64,000 nucleotides of DNA from Kitasatospora sp. NBC_01266 (GTDB lineage: Bacteria > Actinomycetota > Actinomycetes > Streptomycetales > Streptomycetaceae), in assembly GCF_036242395.1 (NCBI RefSeq), contig NZ_CP108458.1, positions 8,308,001 to 8,372,000 of the forward strand. The letters run 5' to 3'. Each line of letters opens with the position of its first letter. Position 1 is the stretch's first letter. The notes under the pieces are model-generated. The model was not told the origin of the DNA. It was given only the letters and a program-made list of their open reading frames with translations, and searched no databases. This document shows positions 53,292 through 61,646 of the stretch, in pieces. A program made the translations under genes and the position numbers.

Positions 53292-54269
53292 ATGACACGG
53301 CCTCACACGGCGCGGGCTGCCCGGCTGCTCCCCGCGCCCCGTCCCGACTCGCCGGCGCGAGCAACGGGCCGGCCCGCCGGCCGGCTCGCCGAGATCGTCG
53401 CCCGGGTCCGCCATGTGCCCGACCGCTACCGCGAGTTCCGGCAGGACGGGCACCGGGCAACCCGTGAACACGGCATCATCCCTGCCCTGCTGGGGGAACT
53501 CGGCGATGTCGGGCTGCCTTCCCTGGTCCGTGACGGCGTCAGGTACTTCGACCAGATCGATCTGGCCAACGTCGCCCTGGCGTTGCGCCTGCCCAACGCG
53601 CGCACCCTGGCGATGCGCGGCTGGGCGAACTCGCTGCGCGCCACGTCCGGCGCGGCCGCCGGCTCGTTCGAGGTCGAGGTGCGGGCGCACTGTCCGCAGC
53701 CCGGACACCCCGGTGAGTGCGAGTACACGCGCAGCGAGGCCCTGCGCTCCCTCGCCGGGTACACGCCGGCCGCCGCCTCCGACACCGGGCAGCTGCGCCA
53801 CCGGGTTGCGCGGCCCATGACCGAGGGGCGGCTGCCCGACGCGCTCGCGAGCCTGTTCCGGCCGCTGCGTTTCCACCTGCTCCCGGAGCCGCTGCGCGCC
53901 GATCTCGGATTCCTGGCCGAGACCAATCTCGCCGACTGCGACCTCGCCGCCCTGTACCTGACGCGCGAGGCCGGCCGACTCGGCCTCGCGGCCCGCTACA
54001 GCTACGGGTTCTTCCTCGCCGCGCCGTACTCCATCATCCACACGTGGACGGAGGTGCTCGACGGTGGGGAATGGCACGCATTCGACCCGCACCTCCTCAA
54101 CCTCCTCGGCGACTGGTCGCTGCTCGACCCCGAGGAGTGGCCGCCGCACCGGTCCATCGGGAGCTGCACGGCGCGCGTCAGCGACCACGACGTCTGGCTG
54201 ACGACACATCACGGGGCCTGCGCTCCGCTGTCGCTCGCCACTCGCCGGGTCGAGGAGGACGCCAGATGA
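53292..54269 (+). CDS. Transglutaminase-like protein
   Basis: This 325-residue protein has the Cys-His-Asp triad of the transglutaminase fold: Cys in ETNLADCDLAALYL, His in SIIHTWTEVLDG and Asp in WHAFDPHLLNLL. ATG 53292 follows GGGAG. In andrimid biosynthesis AdmF, a transglutaminase homologue, joins carrier-bound acyl groups to amines. With a free ACP and ligase in the same cluster an amide-forming role is plausible but inferred. It starts the rightward operon and overlaps the next gene (ATGA). Confidence 0.8.
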   Translation: MTRPHTARAARLLPAPRPDSPARATGRPAGRLAEIVARVRHVPDRYREFRQDGHRATREHGIIPALLGELGDVGLPSLVRDGVRYFDQIDLANVALALRLPNARTLAMRGWANSLRATSGAAAGSFEVEVRAHCPQPGHPGECEYTRSEALRSLAGYTPAAASDTGQLRHRVARPMTEGRLPDALASLFRPLRFHLLPEPLRADLGFLAETNLADCDLAALYLTREAGRLGLAARYSYGFFLAAPYSIIHTWTEVLDGGEWHAFDPHLLNLLGDWSLLDPEEWPPHRSIGSCTARVSDHDVWLTTHHGACAPLSLATRRVEEDAR

Positions 54270-55396
54270 GCAGCCGATCGGAGCTGCCGGACGGGCGGAT
54301 CACGGGCACGCCGGTCCGGATCGTCCTCGTCGGCGCCGGCGCGATGGGGCAGGCCTGGGCCCGAGCGCTGCACAAGCACCCCCGTTGCCGGCTCGCGGCG
54401 ATCGTGGACAGCGATCCGCGTCGGGCGCGGGGGCTGGCGCTGCGCCTGCGCCTGCCGGAACTGCCCGTCAGCGCGACGCTGGAGTCGCTACCGGGACCGG
54501 CGGCGGACGCCTGCGTCAATGCCACTCCTCCGCAGGTCCACCGGTCGGTGATCACTGAGGCCCTCACCAGCGGCCTGTCGGTACTGACCGAGAAGCCCTT
54601 CGCCATGGATCTCGACCAGGCGGCCGAGCTGACCGGGACAGCCGCGCGCCACGGCCGGTTGTTGATGGTCAGTCAGTCTCGGAGCCTCCAGCCGGGGGCG
54701 GACGCCTTCCGAACGGCCGTCGGCCGGCTGGGCGGTCTGCACAGGCTGGAGGCACGCTTCAGTCGCGGCTACCCCGCGGAAGGGTTCCGTTCGGAGTTGG
54801 ACCAGCCGCTGCTGCGCGACATGGCGGTGCACGCCTTCGACACGGCCCGGATGCTGACCGGAAGCGATGCGGACTCCGTCTACTGCGACGCTCCCGCGCG
54901 CCCCCGCTCGGGATACCGCGGTCCGGCCGAAGCGATCGCGCTGTTCACCATGCTGGACGGTTCGCGCTTCCTCTACCAAGGCAGTTGGTGCGCTCCGGCG
55001 ATGCCCACCGCCTGGAGCGGTCGCTGGCGGGCGACGGGTCCGCACGGCACCGCGACGTGGACGGGGGCGGGGACGGTCCGGTTGGCGCTCGTGAGCGGTG
55101 CGGGGGTGTCGTCCCGGGAGGCGGGAGCGGACCACGAGCCCGCCTCGGACGAGGACGGGAGGATCGTGGCCCAGGTCGATGACCAGGGGTTCGACCGGGA
55201 CCCGGTGCGCCAGGTGGCAGCGCCGCTCGAGGAGTTCCTCGACGCCCTGGCCACCGGAGCACCGGGCTGGGGCAGCGCCCGGAACAACCTCGCGACGATG
55301 GCGATGCTCGATGCCGCGATCGCGTCCGCGCGTTGCGGCGCTCCGGTCGCGGTCGTGCCGGGCGCGGCGCGGATTCCCGCCGGACGGGGCGACTGA
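54266..55396 (+). CDS. Gfo/Idh/MocA-family oxidoreductase
   Basis: This 376-residue protein has the NAD(P) loop VLVGAGAMGQAWARAL (about residues 19-34), VDSDPRRARGLA and the family motif TEKPFAMD in which Lys is catalytic. The C-terminal half is the alpha/beta substrate domain. Family members oxidise or reduce sugar or cyclitol carbonyls, so a role in sugar or ketone tailoring fits. The stop overlaps the amidase start (TGATG). Confidence 0.87.
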   Translation: MSSRSELPDGRITGTPVRIVLVGAGAMGQAWARALHKHPRCRLAAIVDSDPRRARGLALRLRLPELPVSATLESLPGPAADACVNATPPQVHRSVITEALTSGLSVLTEKPFAMDLDQAAELTGTAARHGRLLMVSQSRSLQPGADAFRTAVGRLGGLHRLEARFSRGYPAEGFRSELDQPLLRDMAVHAFDTARMLTGSDADSVYCDAPARPRSGYRGPAEAIALFTMLDGSRFLYQGSWCAPAMPTAWSGRWRATGPHGTATWTGAGTVRLALVSGAGVSSREAGADHEPASDEDGRIVAQVDDQGFDRDPVRQVAAPLEEFLDALATGAPGWGSARNNLATMAMLDAAIASARCGAPVAVVPGAARIPAGRGD

Positions 55397-56238
55397 TGCG
55401 CCTGGCTCTGGTCCAGGCCCCCGCCGCGCCAGGTGATCCGCAGGAGAACCTCAGGCGCGGGCTGGCGCTGTGCGAGGACGCCAAAGCCGACGGTGCCGAC
55501 CTCGTGGTCTTTCCCGAACTGTGGCAGACCGGGTACGCCCCCTGCCCGACCGACGCGGCGGGGGAGCAGCGGTGGCGCGACCTGGCCACCTCGGTCCACG
55601 CCCCCTGGCTGGGAGCCTTCCGGGAGGCCGCGCGGAGCTTGGGCCTCGCCGTCGTCACGACCTACATGGAGGCGCACGGCACGGGCCTGAGCAACGCGGC
55701 GGCCGTCATCGACGCGGCCGGACGGGTCGTGGACGTCTACCGGAAGGTCCACGTCTGCGACTTCTTGTGGGAGCGGGTCTTCACACCCGGGCGCAGGTTC
55801 GCCGCCGCGACCGTGGAGACGGTCGCCGGTCCCCTCAGGATCGGCGTCATCATCTGCTTCGACCGCGAGCAGCCGGAGGCCTGCCGGGCGCTCGCGCTGG
55901 ACGGAGCGGAACTCATCGTCTGCCCGAACGCCTCCCTGCTGTGCGACGACCGGATCGGACAGGTCAGGGCTCGGGCGTTCGAGAACTCGGTGGCGGTCGC
56001 GGTGGCCAACTACCCGCTGCCGAGGATGAACGGGCGCTCCTGCCTGTTCGACGGGCGGGCCGTGCACCAAAACCGACCGCGCGACCACACGATCGCGCTC
56101 GCCGACGGCCGCAGCCGGCTCGTCCTCGCGGATCTGGACCTCACGGCACTGCGTGAGTACCGCACCGGTTCGATCTGGGGCGCGGCGCACCGGCGGCCGG
56201 CGGCCTATGCCTCTTTGACCCAGGGAGTGGCCCGATGA
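55396..56238 (+). CDS. Carbon-nitrogen hydrolase (nitrilase superfamily)
   Basis: This 280-residue protein has the complete Glu-Lys-Cys triad: Glu in VVFPELWQTGY, Lys in VYRKVHVCDF and Cys in GVIICFDREQPE. The family hydrolyses nitriles, amides and carbamoyl groups or, in reverse, makes amides. Its place between oxidoreductases in the operon suggests an amide or nitrile step, or removal of a protecting group. The C-terminal end overlaps the next gene by four bases. Confidence 0.88.
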   Translation: MRLALVQAPAAPGDPQENLRRGLALCEDAKADGADLVVFPELWQTGYAPCPTDAAGEQRWRDLATSVHAPWLGAFREAARSLGLAVVTTYMEAHGTGLSNAAAVIDAAGRVVDVYRKVHVCDFLWERVFTPGRRFAAATVETVAGPLRIGVIICFDREQPEACRALALDGAELIVCPNASLLCDDRIGQVRARAFENSVAVAVANYPLPRMNGRSCLFDGRAVHQNRPRDHTIALADGRSRLVLADLDLTALREYRTGSIWGAAHRRPAAYASLTQGVAR

Positions 56239-57173
56239 CCCGGTCAGCTGCGATCCGGCCCTTCCGCTTCGGCGTGCTCGCCGGCGGTGCCGCCGACGTC
56301 GCGCAGTGGGAGGCGCTGAGCCGGCGGTGTGAGGAGTACGGATACAGCTCGTTCCTCGTCCCCGACCACCTGAACCGCGAGTGGGGCCCACTCGTCGCCC
56401 TGGCCCTCGCGGCGCGGGCGACCCGGTCGATCGCACTGGGCCCGCTCATGCTCGGCGCCGCCCTGCGGCAACCATCGGTGCTCTACAAGGAGTTGGCCAC
56501 GCTCGACCTCGTGGCTCCCGGGCGCCTGGAGATCGGAGTGGGCGCGGGATGGCTGGCGTCGGACTTCAGCCGCGCCGGCGTCGAGATGGAGCCCGGTGCC
56601 GCCAGGATCCGCCAAGCCGTGGAGGCGGTGACGGTCCTGCGCCGGCTCTGGAACGAAGGAAGCGCCACCTTCCTGGGGAGCTCCCACCGGGTCCTCGACG
56701 CGGTCGGCGAGCCCCGGCCGAGCGCGGCCCGCTGGACGATGGGTGGCGGTGGACCCCGGATGTTGCGCGCGGCCGCCGAACAGGCCGACATCGTCTCCTT
56801 CTCCGCCCAGCTCTCCTCCGGCACCAAGGACAACCGGTTCGGTCCTTCCGCGCGGGCGGCCGAGTTCGACAGGCGGGTGCGCTGGGTGAGGGAGGCCGGG
56901 CCGGCCGCGGACCCGCCGGAGTTCCAGTGCCTGCTCTTCGCCGCCGCCATCTGCGCTTCCAGTACGCGCTACGCCGAGCGGGTCCTCACCCACATGTTCG
57001 GCCTCCCGCCCGCGGAGGCACTGGACTCCCCGCTGGCACTGGCGGGCAGTGTGGCCGAGGTCTGCGAGCGCCTCGAGGAGCGGCGGCAGCGGTACGGGAT
57101 CTCCTACTGGGTGCTCCCCGGTGCCCAGGCGGACGCGTTCGCACCGGTGGTCGAGCGACTGGCCGGCAAGTGA
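56235..57173 (+). CDS. Luciferase-like (LLM class) flavin/F420-dependent oxidoreductase
   Basis: This 312-residue protein has the TIM-barrel LLM pattern: YGYSSFLVPDHLNREWGPLVALALAARATRSIALGPLMLGAALRQPSVLYKELATLDLVAPGRLEIGVGAGW and TMGGGGPRMLRAAAEQADIV. Members use FMN or F420 for oxidations and reductions. The sequence alone does not say which cofactor is used. It overlaps the amidase gene by ATGA and precedes the carbamoyltransferase. Confidence 0.87.
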   Translation: MTRSAAIRPFRFGVLAGGAADVAQWEALSRRCEEYGYSSFLVPDHLNREWGPLVALALAARATRSIALGPLMLGAALRQPSVLYKELATLDLVAPGRLEIGVGAGWLASDFSRAGVEMEPGAARIRQAVEAVTVLRRLWNEGSATFLGSSHRVLDAVGEPRPSAARWTMGGGGPRMLRAAAEQADIVSFSAQLSSGTKDNRFGPSARAAEFDRRVRWVREAGPAADPPEFQCLLFAAAICASSTRYAERVLTHMFGLPPAEALDSPLALAGSVAEVCERLEERRQRYGISYWVLPGAQADAFAPVVERLAGK

Positions 57174-57205
57174 CCCATGCCCGACGAACACGATCAGGAG
57201 GAACG

Positions 57206-58855
57206 TTGCGCGTCCTAGGACTGGGCGGATCACACCACGACTTCTGCGCCGCCTTGGTGGCGGACGGTCAGGTCGTGTCGGCCATCGAGGAGGAGCGGCT
57301 CACCCGGGTGAAGATCGCTTACGGACTCGGGCCGCGCCTGCAGCAGTGCCTCGCGGCGGAGTACGTGCTGAACGCGGCGGGAGTCACCGCGGACGAGGTC
57401 GACCTCGTGATCGCCAACGACTTCGTCAATCCCGTCTACACCCTTCGACTGCGGGACCGGGTGCGGTGGATGGGGCACCACCTCGCCCACGCGGCGAGCA
57501 CCTTCTACACCTCGCCCTTCGAGCGGGCCGCCGTGCTGGTCATGGACGGCCGCGGATCGACCGTGGTCGAGCAGGGCCGGCTGCACGGTGAGACGGTGAC
57601 CTGCTACCAGGCCGGGCCCGGCGGCCTCGAGGTGCTGCGCGCGCAGCACGGCCGCGTCACCCTGACGGACCGGCGGTCCGAGGACCCTTACGAGGACTCG
57701 GTGGGCTGGATGTACGAGGCGGTGTCCAAGGCCATCGGCCTGTTCACCACCGGAGGCATGGGAGCGCCGGGCAAGACCATGGGGCTGGCCGCCTACGGGA
57801 CGCCGCGCTACGTCGCGCGACTGGGGGAGTTCTTCCGGCTCTCCGCCGGAGAGTTCCGTCAGTCCACCGCCCAGCAGATCGCCATGCGCTCCTTCATCGA
57901 CCGGGAGCTCGCCGAGGCCGGTGACGCGGTCGAGGGCCAGGCCCGGCGGGCCGACCTCGCCTACGCGGTCCAGCACCACACCGAGCGGATAGTGATCGAG
58001 TTCGCTCGCTGGCTGCACCGGCGCACCGGTCTGACCGACCTGTGCCTGGCGGGCGGGGTGGCCCTCAACAGCGTGGCGAACTACAAGCTCCTGTCGGAGA
58101 CGGGGTTCGAACGGGTACACGTGGTCCCGGCCGCGGGCGACGGCGGGACGGCGATCGGCTCGGCCCTGTACGGGTACCACGAACTGGGCGGGCACCCGTG
58201 GAAGCCGGCACCGCAACCGTTCTCCCCCTACCTCGGCCGCGCGTACGGGGCGGACCGGATCGAGGCGGCGCTTGCCGCCGAGTCCGGCCGGCTGCGCGTC
58301 CTGCGTCCGGACGACCCGTACTCCCTGGTGGCCCGCGAGCTCGCCGGTGGAGCGATCGTCGGCTGGTTCCAGGGCCGGTCGGAGGCGGGCCCGCGGGCCC
58401 TGGGGAACCGCAGCATCCTCGCGGACGCCCGGGATCCGGGGATGAAGGACCGCATCAACGCCAGGGTCAAGCACCGCGAGCCGTTCCGACCGTTCGCCCC
58501 GATCGTTCTGGAGTCCCGCCAGGCCGAGTACTTCACCACCACCGTGCCGGCCCCCTACATGCTCATGGTCCCGGACGTGCGGAAAGAGATGCGTGCGGTC
58601 ATCCCGGCCGTCACCCACGAGGACGGCTCGGCCCGGCTCCAGACGGTGCTGCGGGCGCTCAACCCCCGCCTGGACGCCCTGCTGGCCGCCTTCGACGCCC
58701 TCACCGGCGTTCCCGTGCTGCTCAACACCTCGTTCAACGACAACGAGGAGCCGATCGTCGAGACACCCGAGGACGCCGTGCGCTGCTTCCTCAAGACCCA
58801 GATCGACGTCCTGGTGCTCGGTGACCTCGTCGCCTACAAGACCGCGGTCTCGTGA
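57206..58855 (+). CDS. Carbamoyltransferase (NodU/TobZ family)
   Basis: TTG 57206 stands four bases after an AGGAGG site. The 549-residue protein opens with RVLGLGGSHHDFCAALVADGQVVSAIEEERLTRVK, has the metal-binding histidine pair in MGHHLAHAASTFYTSPF, LCLAGGVALNSVANYKL, and a C-terminal part with FRPFAPIVL. This is the Kae1-like plus YrdC-like plan of O-carbamoyltransferases, which use carbamoyl phosphate and ATP to carbamoylate a hydroxyl group, usually of a sugar or macrolide. The final product should therefore carry a carbamate. Confidence 0.9.
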   Translation: MRVLGLGGSHHDFCAALVADGQVVSAIEEERLTRVKIAYGLGPRLQQCLAAEYVLNAAGVTADEVDLVIANDFVNPVYTLRLRDRVRWMGHHLAHAASTFYTSPFERAAVLVMDGRGSTVVEQGRLHGETVTCYQAGPGGLEVLRAQHGRVTLTDRRSEDPYEDSVGWMYEAVSKAIGLFTTGGMGAPGKTMGLAAYGTPRYVARLGEFFRLSAGEFRQSTAQQIAMRSFIDRELAEAGDAVEGQARRADLAYAVQHHTERIVIEFARWLHRRTGLTDLCLAGGVALNSVANYKLLSETGFERVHVVPAAGDGGTAIGSALYGYHELGGHPWKPAPQPFSPYLGRAYGADRIEAALAAESGRLRVLRPDDPYSLVARELAGGAIVGWFQGRSEAGPRALGNRSILADARDPGMKDRINARVKHREPFRPFAPIVLESRQAEYFTTTVPAPYMLMVPDVRKEMRAVIPAVTHEDGSARLQTVLRALNPRLDALLAAFDALTGVPVLLNTSFNDNEEPIVETPEDAVRCFLKTQIDVLVLGDLVAYKTAVS

Positions 58856-59916
58856 CCGGCGAGTCGGCGGCGATCGACGCGCTGTGCGCGCTGGTCGGAC
58901 CGACGGACCGGCAGGCCGGCCGGCTCGGGGCGCTGCGGCTGCGGACCCTGGCGCGTCCGCACGGAGCGCTCGGCCGACTCGACGACCTGGTGCCCAGGAT
59001 CGCGATGATCCGCAGCGATCCCGACCCCGGGCCGCTGCCCGCGCTCGTCAGCGTGCTGGCGGCCGACCACGGGCTGGCCCGGCGCGCGGTCTCGGCACTG
59101 CCGCAGCCTGCCGGGGGGCGGGTGCTCGCCCTCGTGCAATCGGGCCGGGCGCCGCTGAACCTGATCGCCGACCGGGTGCCCGCGCGAGTCGTCAGTGCGG
59201 ACTTCGGTCTCGTCGAGCCGGTCGGCGAAGCGGAGTTCCGGATGGGAGCGGGTACCGAGGACATCTGCCTGCGTGACGCGATGACGCGTGCCGACGCCGA
59301 ACGCGCGGTGCTGAGCGGTGCCCGGTTCCTCCGGAGCCGGTTGGGGGAGGAGACGATGGTCGCCGTCGGTGAGATCGGCGTCGGGAACACGACCGCGGCC
59401 GCCGCGCTGACGGGCAGGCTGCTGGAGCTTCCGGTGGCCGCGGTGGTGGGAGCCGGGTCGGGCGTGGACCCGGCCGCAGTGGCACGCAAGCACGCGTTGG
59501 TCGAACGAGCACTGATCCGCACCGCGGGCCTTCCCGGGACGGACACCCTGGCGCAGCTCGCCGCCCTCGGCGGCTACGAGATCGCCGGGAACGTCGGAGT
59601 GATCCTCGCCGCCGCCGCGGCGCGCCGGGTGGTCGTCCTCGACGGATTCATCACCGCGGTCGCCGCCCTCATCGCGGTCCGGCTCTGTCCGCCGGTCGGC
59701 CACTACCTGGTGGCCGCCCACCGTTCGGCGGAGCCGGGCCACCGCCCGCTGCTCCAGGCGCTCGGGCTGGACCCGCTGCTGGACCTGGGCCTGCGCCTGG
59801 GCGTGGCGAGCGGTGCCGCCCTCGCCCTGGGTCTGGTCAACACCACGCTGGAACTCGCCCATCGGACGCCGCGGGCCCGTGATGTGGGTCTCGCCCTGCC
59901 TGCGGAGGACGGATGA
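58852..59916 (+). CDS. CobT-like nicotinate mononucleotide:base phosphoribosyltransferase with altered active site
   Basis: The 354-residue protein keeps the CobT landmarks: PHGALGRLDDL, AADHGLARRAVSALPQ, VGEIGVGNTTAAAAL (phosphoribosyl site), LGGYEIAGNVGVILAAA, VVLDGFITAVAAL and AAHRSAEPGHRPLLQALGLDPLLDLGLRLG. At about residue 318 it reads RLGVASG where CobT enzymes have RLGEGSG, so the catalytic glutamate (Glu317 in Salmonella CobT) is a valine. CobT enzymes move phosphoribose from nicotinate mononucleotide to a base; ArsAB relatives use phenols. Overlaps the carbamoyltransferase by GTGA. Confidence 0.88.
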   Translation: MTGESAAIDALCALVGPTDRQAGRLGALRLRTLARPHGALGRLDDLVPRIAMIRSDPDPGPLPALVSVLAADHGLARRAVSALPQPAGGRVLALVQSGRAPLNLIADRVPARVVSADFGLVEPVGEAEFRMGAGTEDICLRDAMTRADAERAVLSGARFLRSRLGEETMVAVGEIGVGNTTAAAALTGRLLELPVAAVVGAGSGVDPAAVARKHALVERALIRTAGLPGTDTLAQLAALGGYEIAGNVGVILAAAAARRVVVLDGFITAVAALIAVRLCPPVGHYLVAAHRSAEPGHRPLLQALGLDPLLDLGLRLGVASGAALALGLVNTTLELAHRTPRARDVGLALPAEDG

Positions 59917-60578
59917 ACCACGCGGCCGCCGGGCCGGCGCGACCGCGAGGAGTCGTCTTCGACCTCGACGGAACGCTCCTGGACACGTGGCGGATTCACG
60001 AACACTGCCTGCGCGAGGCCGTGCGCGACCTCAGCGGGTCGCAGGTGGGCAAGGTGCGGCTCTGGCGCGCCCAGCGGCCGACCGATCTCGCCACCCTGGG
60101 CGAGCTCGTCGGGGCCGAGCACGCCCAGGAGGCGCTGCTGGCCTACCGCGCGGCGCTCGCTCGGGAACTCACGGTCCGTCTGCCACCACCGGTCCGCGGG
60201 GTCGAAGCAGCGCTGGCGGGGCTGCGAAGCCGCGGGGTCCCGGTCGGCATCTGCACCGGACGGTCGCGTGAGGACGCGCAGACCCTGCTGACGGCCGCGC
60301 GACTCGACGTGCCGCTGATCGTCGCCCGCCAGGACGCGCCGCCCAAGCCCTCCCCGGTGGCCCTGCTGCTCGCACTCCAACACCTCTCCCTGGCGCGGCA
60401 GGACGCTCTGTTCGTCGGCGACAGCGAGTGGGACCGGTCGCAGGGGAGTGCCGCGGGCGTTCGCACCCTGATCGTCGGGCGGGCCGGCCTGCCCGCCGAA
60501 CTCGCCGCCGCGCGCTGGCCCCTCGGCACCGGCCCGGCCGCTGCCGCCGATGACCCGAGCGGAAACCCCATCCCTTAG
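59913..60578 (+). CDS. HAD-superfamily phosphatase
   Basis: This 221-residue protein has the HAD motifs VVFDLDGTLLDT (nucleophile Asp), TGRSREDA (motif II Thr), PPKPSP (motif III Lys) and VGDSEWDR (motif IV acids). It resembles phosphoglycolate/phosphosugar phosphatases. Right after a CobT-like gene it probably removes the 5'-phosphate from the ribosylated product, as the CobC phosphatase does for alpha-ribazole phosphate. This link is inferred from gene order. Confidence 0.85.
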   Translation: MNHAAAGPARPRGVVFDLDGTLLDTWRIHEHCLREAVRDLSGSQVGKVRLWRAQRPTDLATLGELVGAEHAQEALLAYRAALARELTVRLPPPVRGVEAALAGLRSRGVPVGICTGRSREDAQTLLTAARLDVPLIVARQDAPPKPSPVALLLALQHLSLARQDALFVGDSEWDRSQGSAAGVRTLIVGRAGLPAELAAARWPLGTGPAAAADDPSGNPIP

Positions 60579-60590
60579 TGAGAGTCAGAC

Positions 60591-61646
60591 ATGGACACCA
60601 GTAAAGGGCCCGGCCAGGAAGGTCGGCCGGGCGCCCGAGGTCCGGCCGACGCCGCCGCGGGCGAAGGCTCCATCACTGTCATCGACCTGGCGGACGCGCA
60701 CGACGCCGTGGGCCGGGTCCGGCTGGCCGCCCGGATCCGGGCCGTCTGCGAGGACCTCGGCGCCTTCCTCGTCGTGGGGCACGGCATTCCCGACCAGGTG
60801 GTGCGCGGGGTCCAGGACGCGGCCGCCGCGCTCTTCGGCGGACCCGAACGATTCGCCGCCGGGCTCGCCGTCGACCCCGAAGACCCCCTGCTGCGCGGTC
60901 TGATCGCCGGGAGCATCGAGCCGCTGCTGGCCTTCACCGTGAACAGCCTCGGCGAGCCGGGAATGGACGCCCGCTTGCCCGAGGATGTCGCGGCGGCGTT
61001 GACCACACCGAACAAATGGCCCCGGATCGCGGGGTTCACCGAGGCGTTCGGGGCCTACTGGGCCGCGATGAGGCGGCTCGCCGATCAGCTGATGGAGCTG
61101 TTCGCCCTCTCGCTCGACGTTCCCGAGGGCTGGTTCCGGCCCAGCTTCACGCCTGACATGTCGAGTCTGACCGCGAACTTCTACCCGGCCACGGCGCCGG
61201 CCGAGTCCGGCGGCTCCACTGCCGACCTCCTCAAGATCGCCCACCGGGACTGGAGTTCGCTGACCGTCCTGCACCGGGATCAGGGGGCCGCCGGGCTGCA
61301 GGTGCTGCACCGCGACGGAGCCTGGCACGAGGTCCCCGTGGTCCCGGGATCGTTCGTGATCAACGTCGGTGACCTCATGACGCACTGGACGAGCGGACGT
61401 TGGCACAGCGCCGTGCACCGGGTGGTCGGGCCACCGGTGGGCCGCCCACCCCGTGACCGCCTCTCCATCGCCTACTTCCACCAGCCGGGTCCGGCCGCGG
61501 TCGTCACCCCGGTCGTGGGACCTGCCGGCCCCGGAACCGGGGCCGCGTACCGCCGGATCCGTGTCGATGAGTACTTCGCTGCCAAGCGCCGCCATGCGCG
61601 TGCCGTCGAGCGGCTCATCACCTCGTCCGCCAGGGGGCGGACATGA
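60591..61646 (+). CDS. 2-oxoglutarate/Fe(II)-dependent oxygenase (isopenicillin N synthase family)
   Basis: This 351-residue protein shows the iron triad His-x-Asp in AHRDWSSLTVLHRD and His in HSAVHRVVGP, and the 2-oxoglutarate-binding RDRLSIAYF. N-terminal AFLVVGHGIPD is the non-haem dioxygenase signature. It should hydroxylate or desaturate a pathway intermediate. ATG 60591 lies 12 bp after the phosphatase stop; the first 26 residues are Gly/Ala-rich and may be disordered. Confidence 0.88.
   Translation: MDTSKGPGQEGRPGARGPADAAAGEGSITVIDLADAHDAVGRVRLAARIRAVCEDLGAFLVVGHGIPDQVVRGVQDAAAALFGGPERFAAGLAVDPEDPLLRGLIAGSIEPLLAFTVNSLGEPGMDARLPEDVAAALTTPNKWPRIAGFTEAFGAYWAAMRRLADQLMELFALSLDVPEGWFRPSFTPDMSSLTANFYPATAPAESGGSTADLLKIAHRDWSSLTVLHRDQGAAGLQVLHRDGAWHEVPVVPGSFVINVGDLMTHWTSGRWHSAVHRVVGPPVGRPPRDRLSIAYFHQPGPAAVVTPVVGPAGPGTGAAYRRIRVDEYFAAKRRHARAVERLITSSARGRT

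Noticed and set aside
56235-57173. Luciferase-like protein as a BluB-type partner of the CobT-like enzyme making dimethylbenzimidazole
   Set aside because: BluB belongs to the nitroreductase fold, while this protein has the TIM-barrel luciferase-like pattern.
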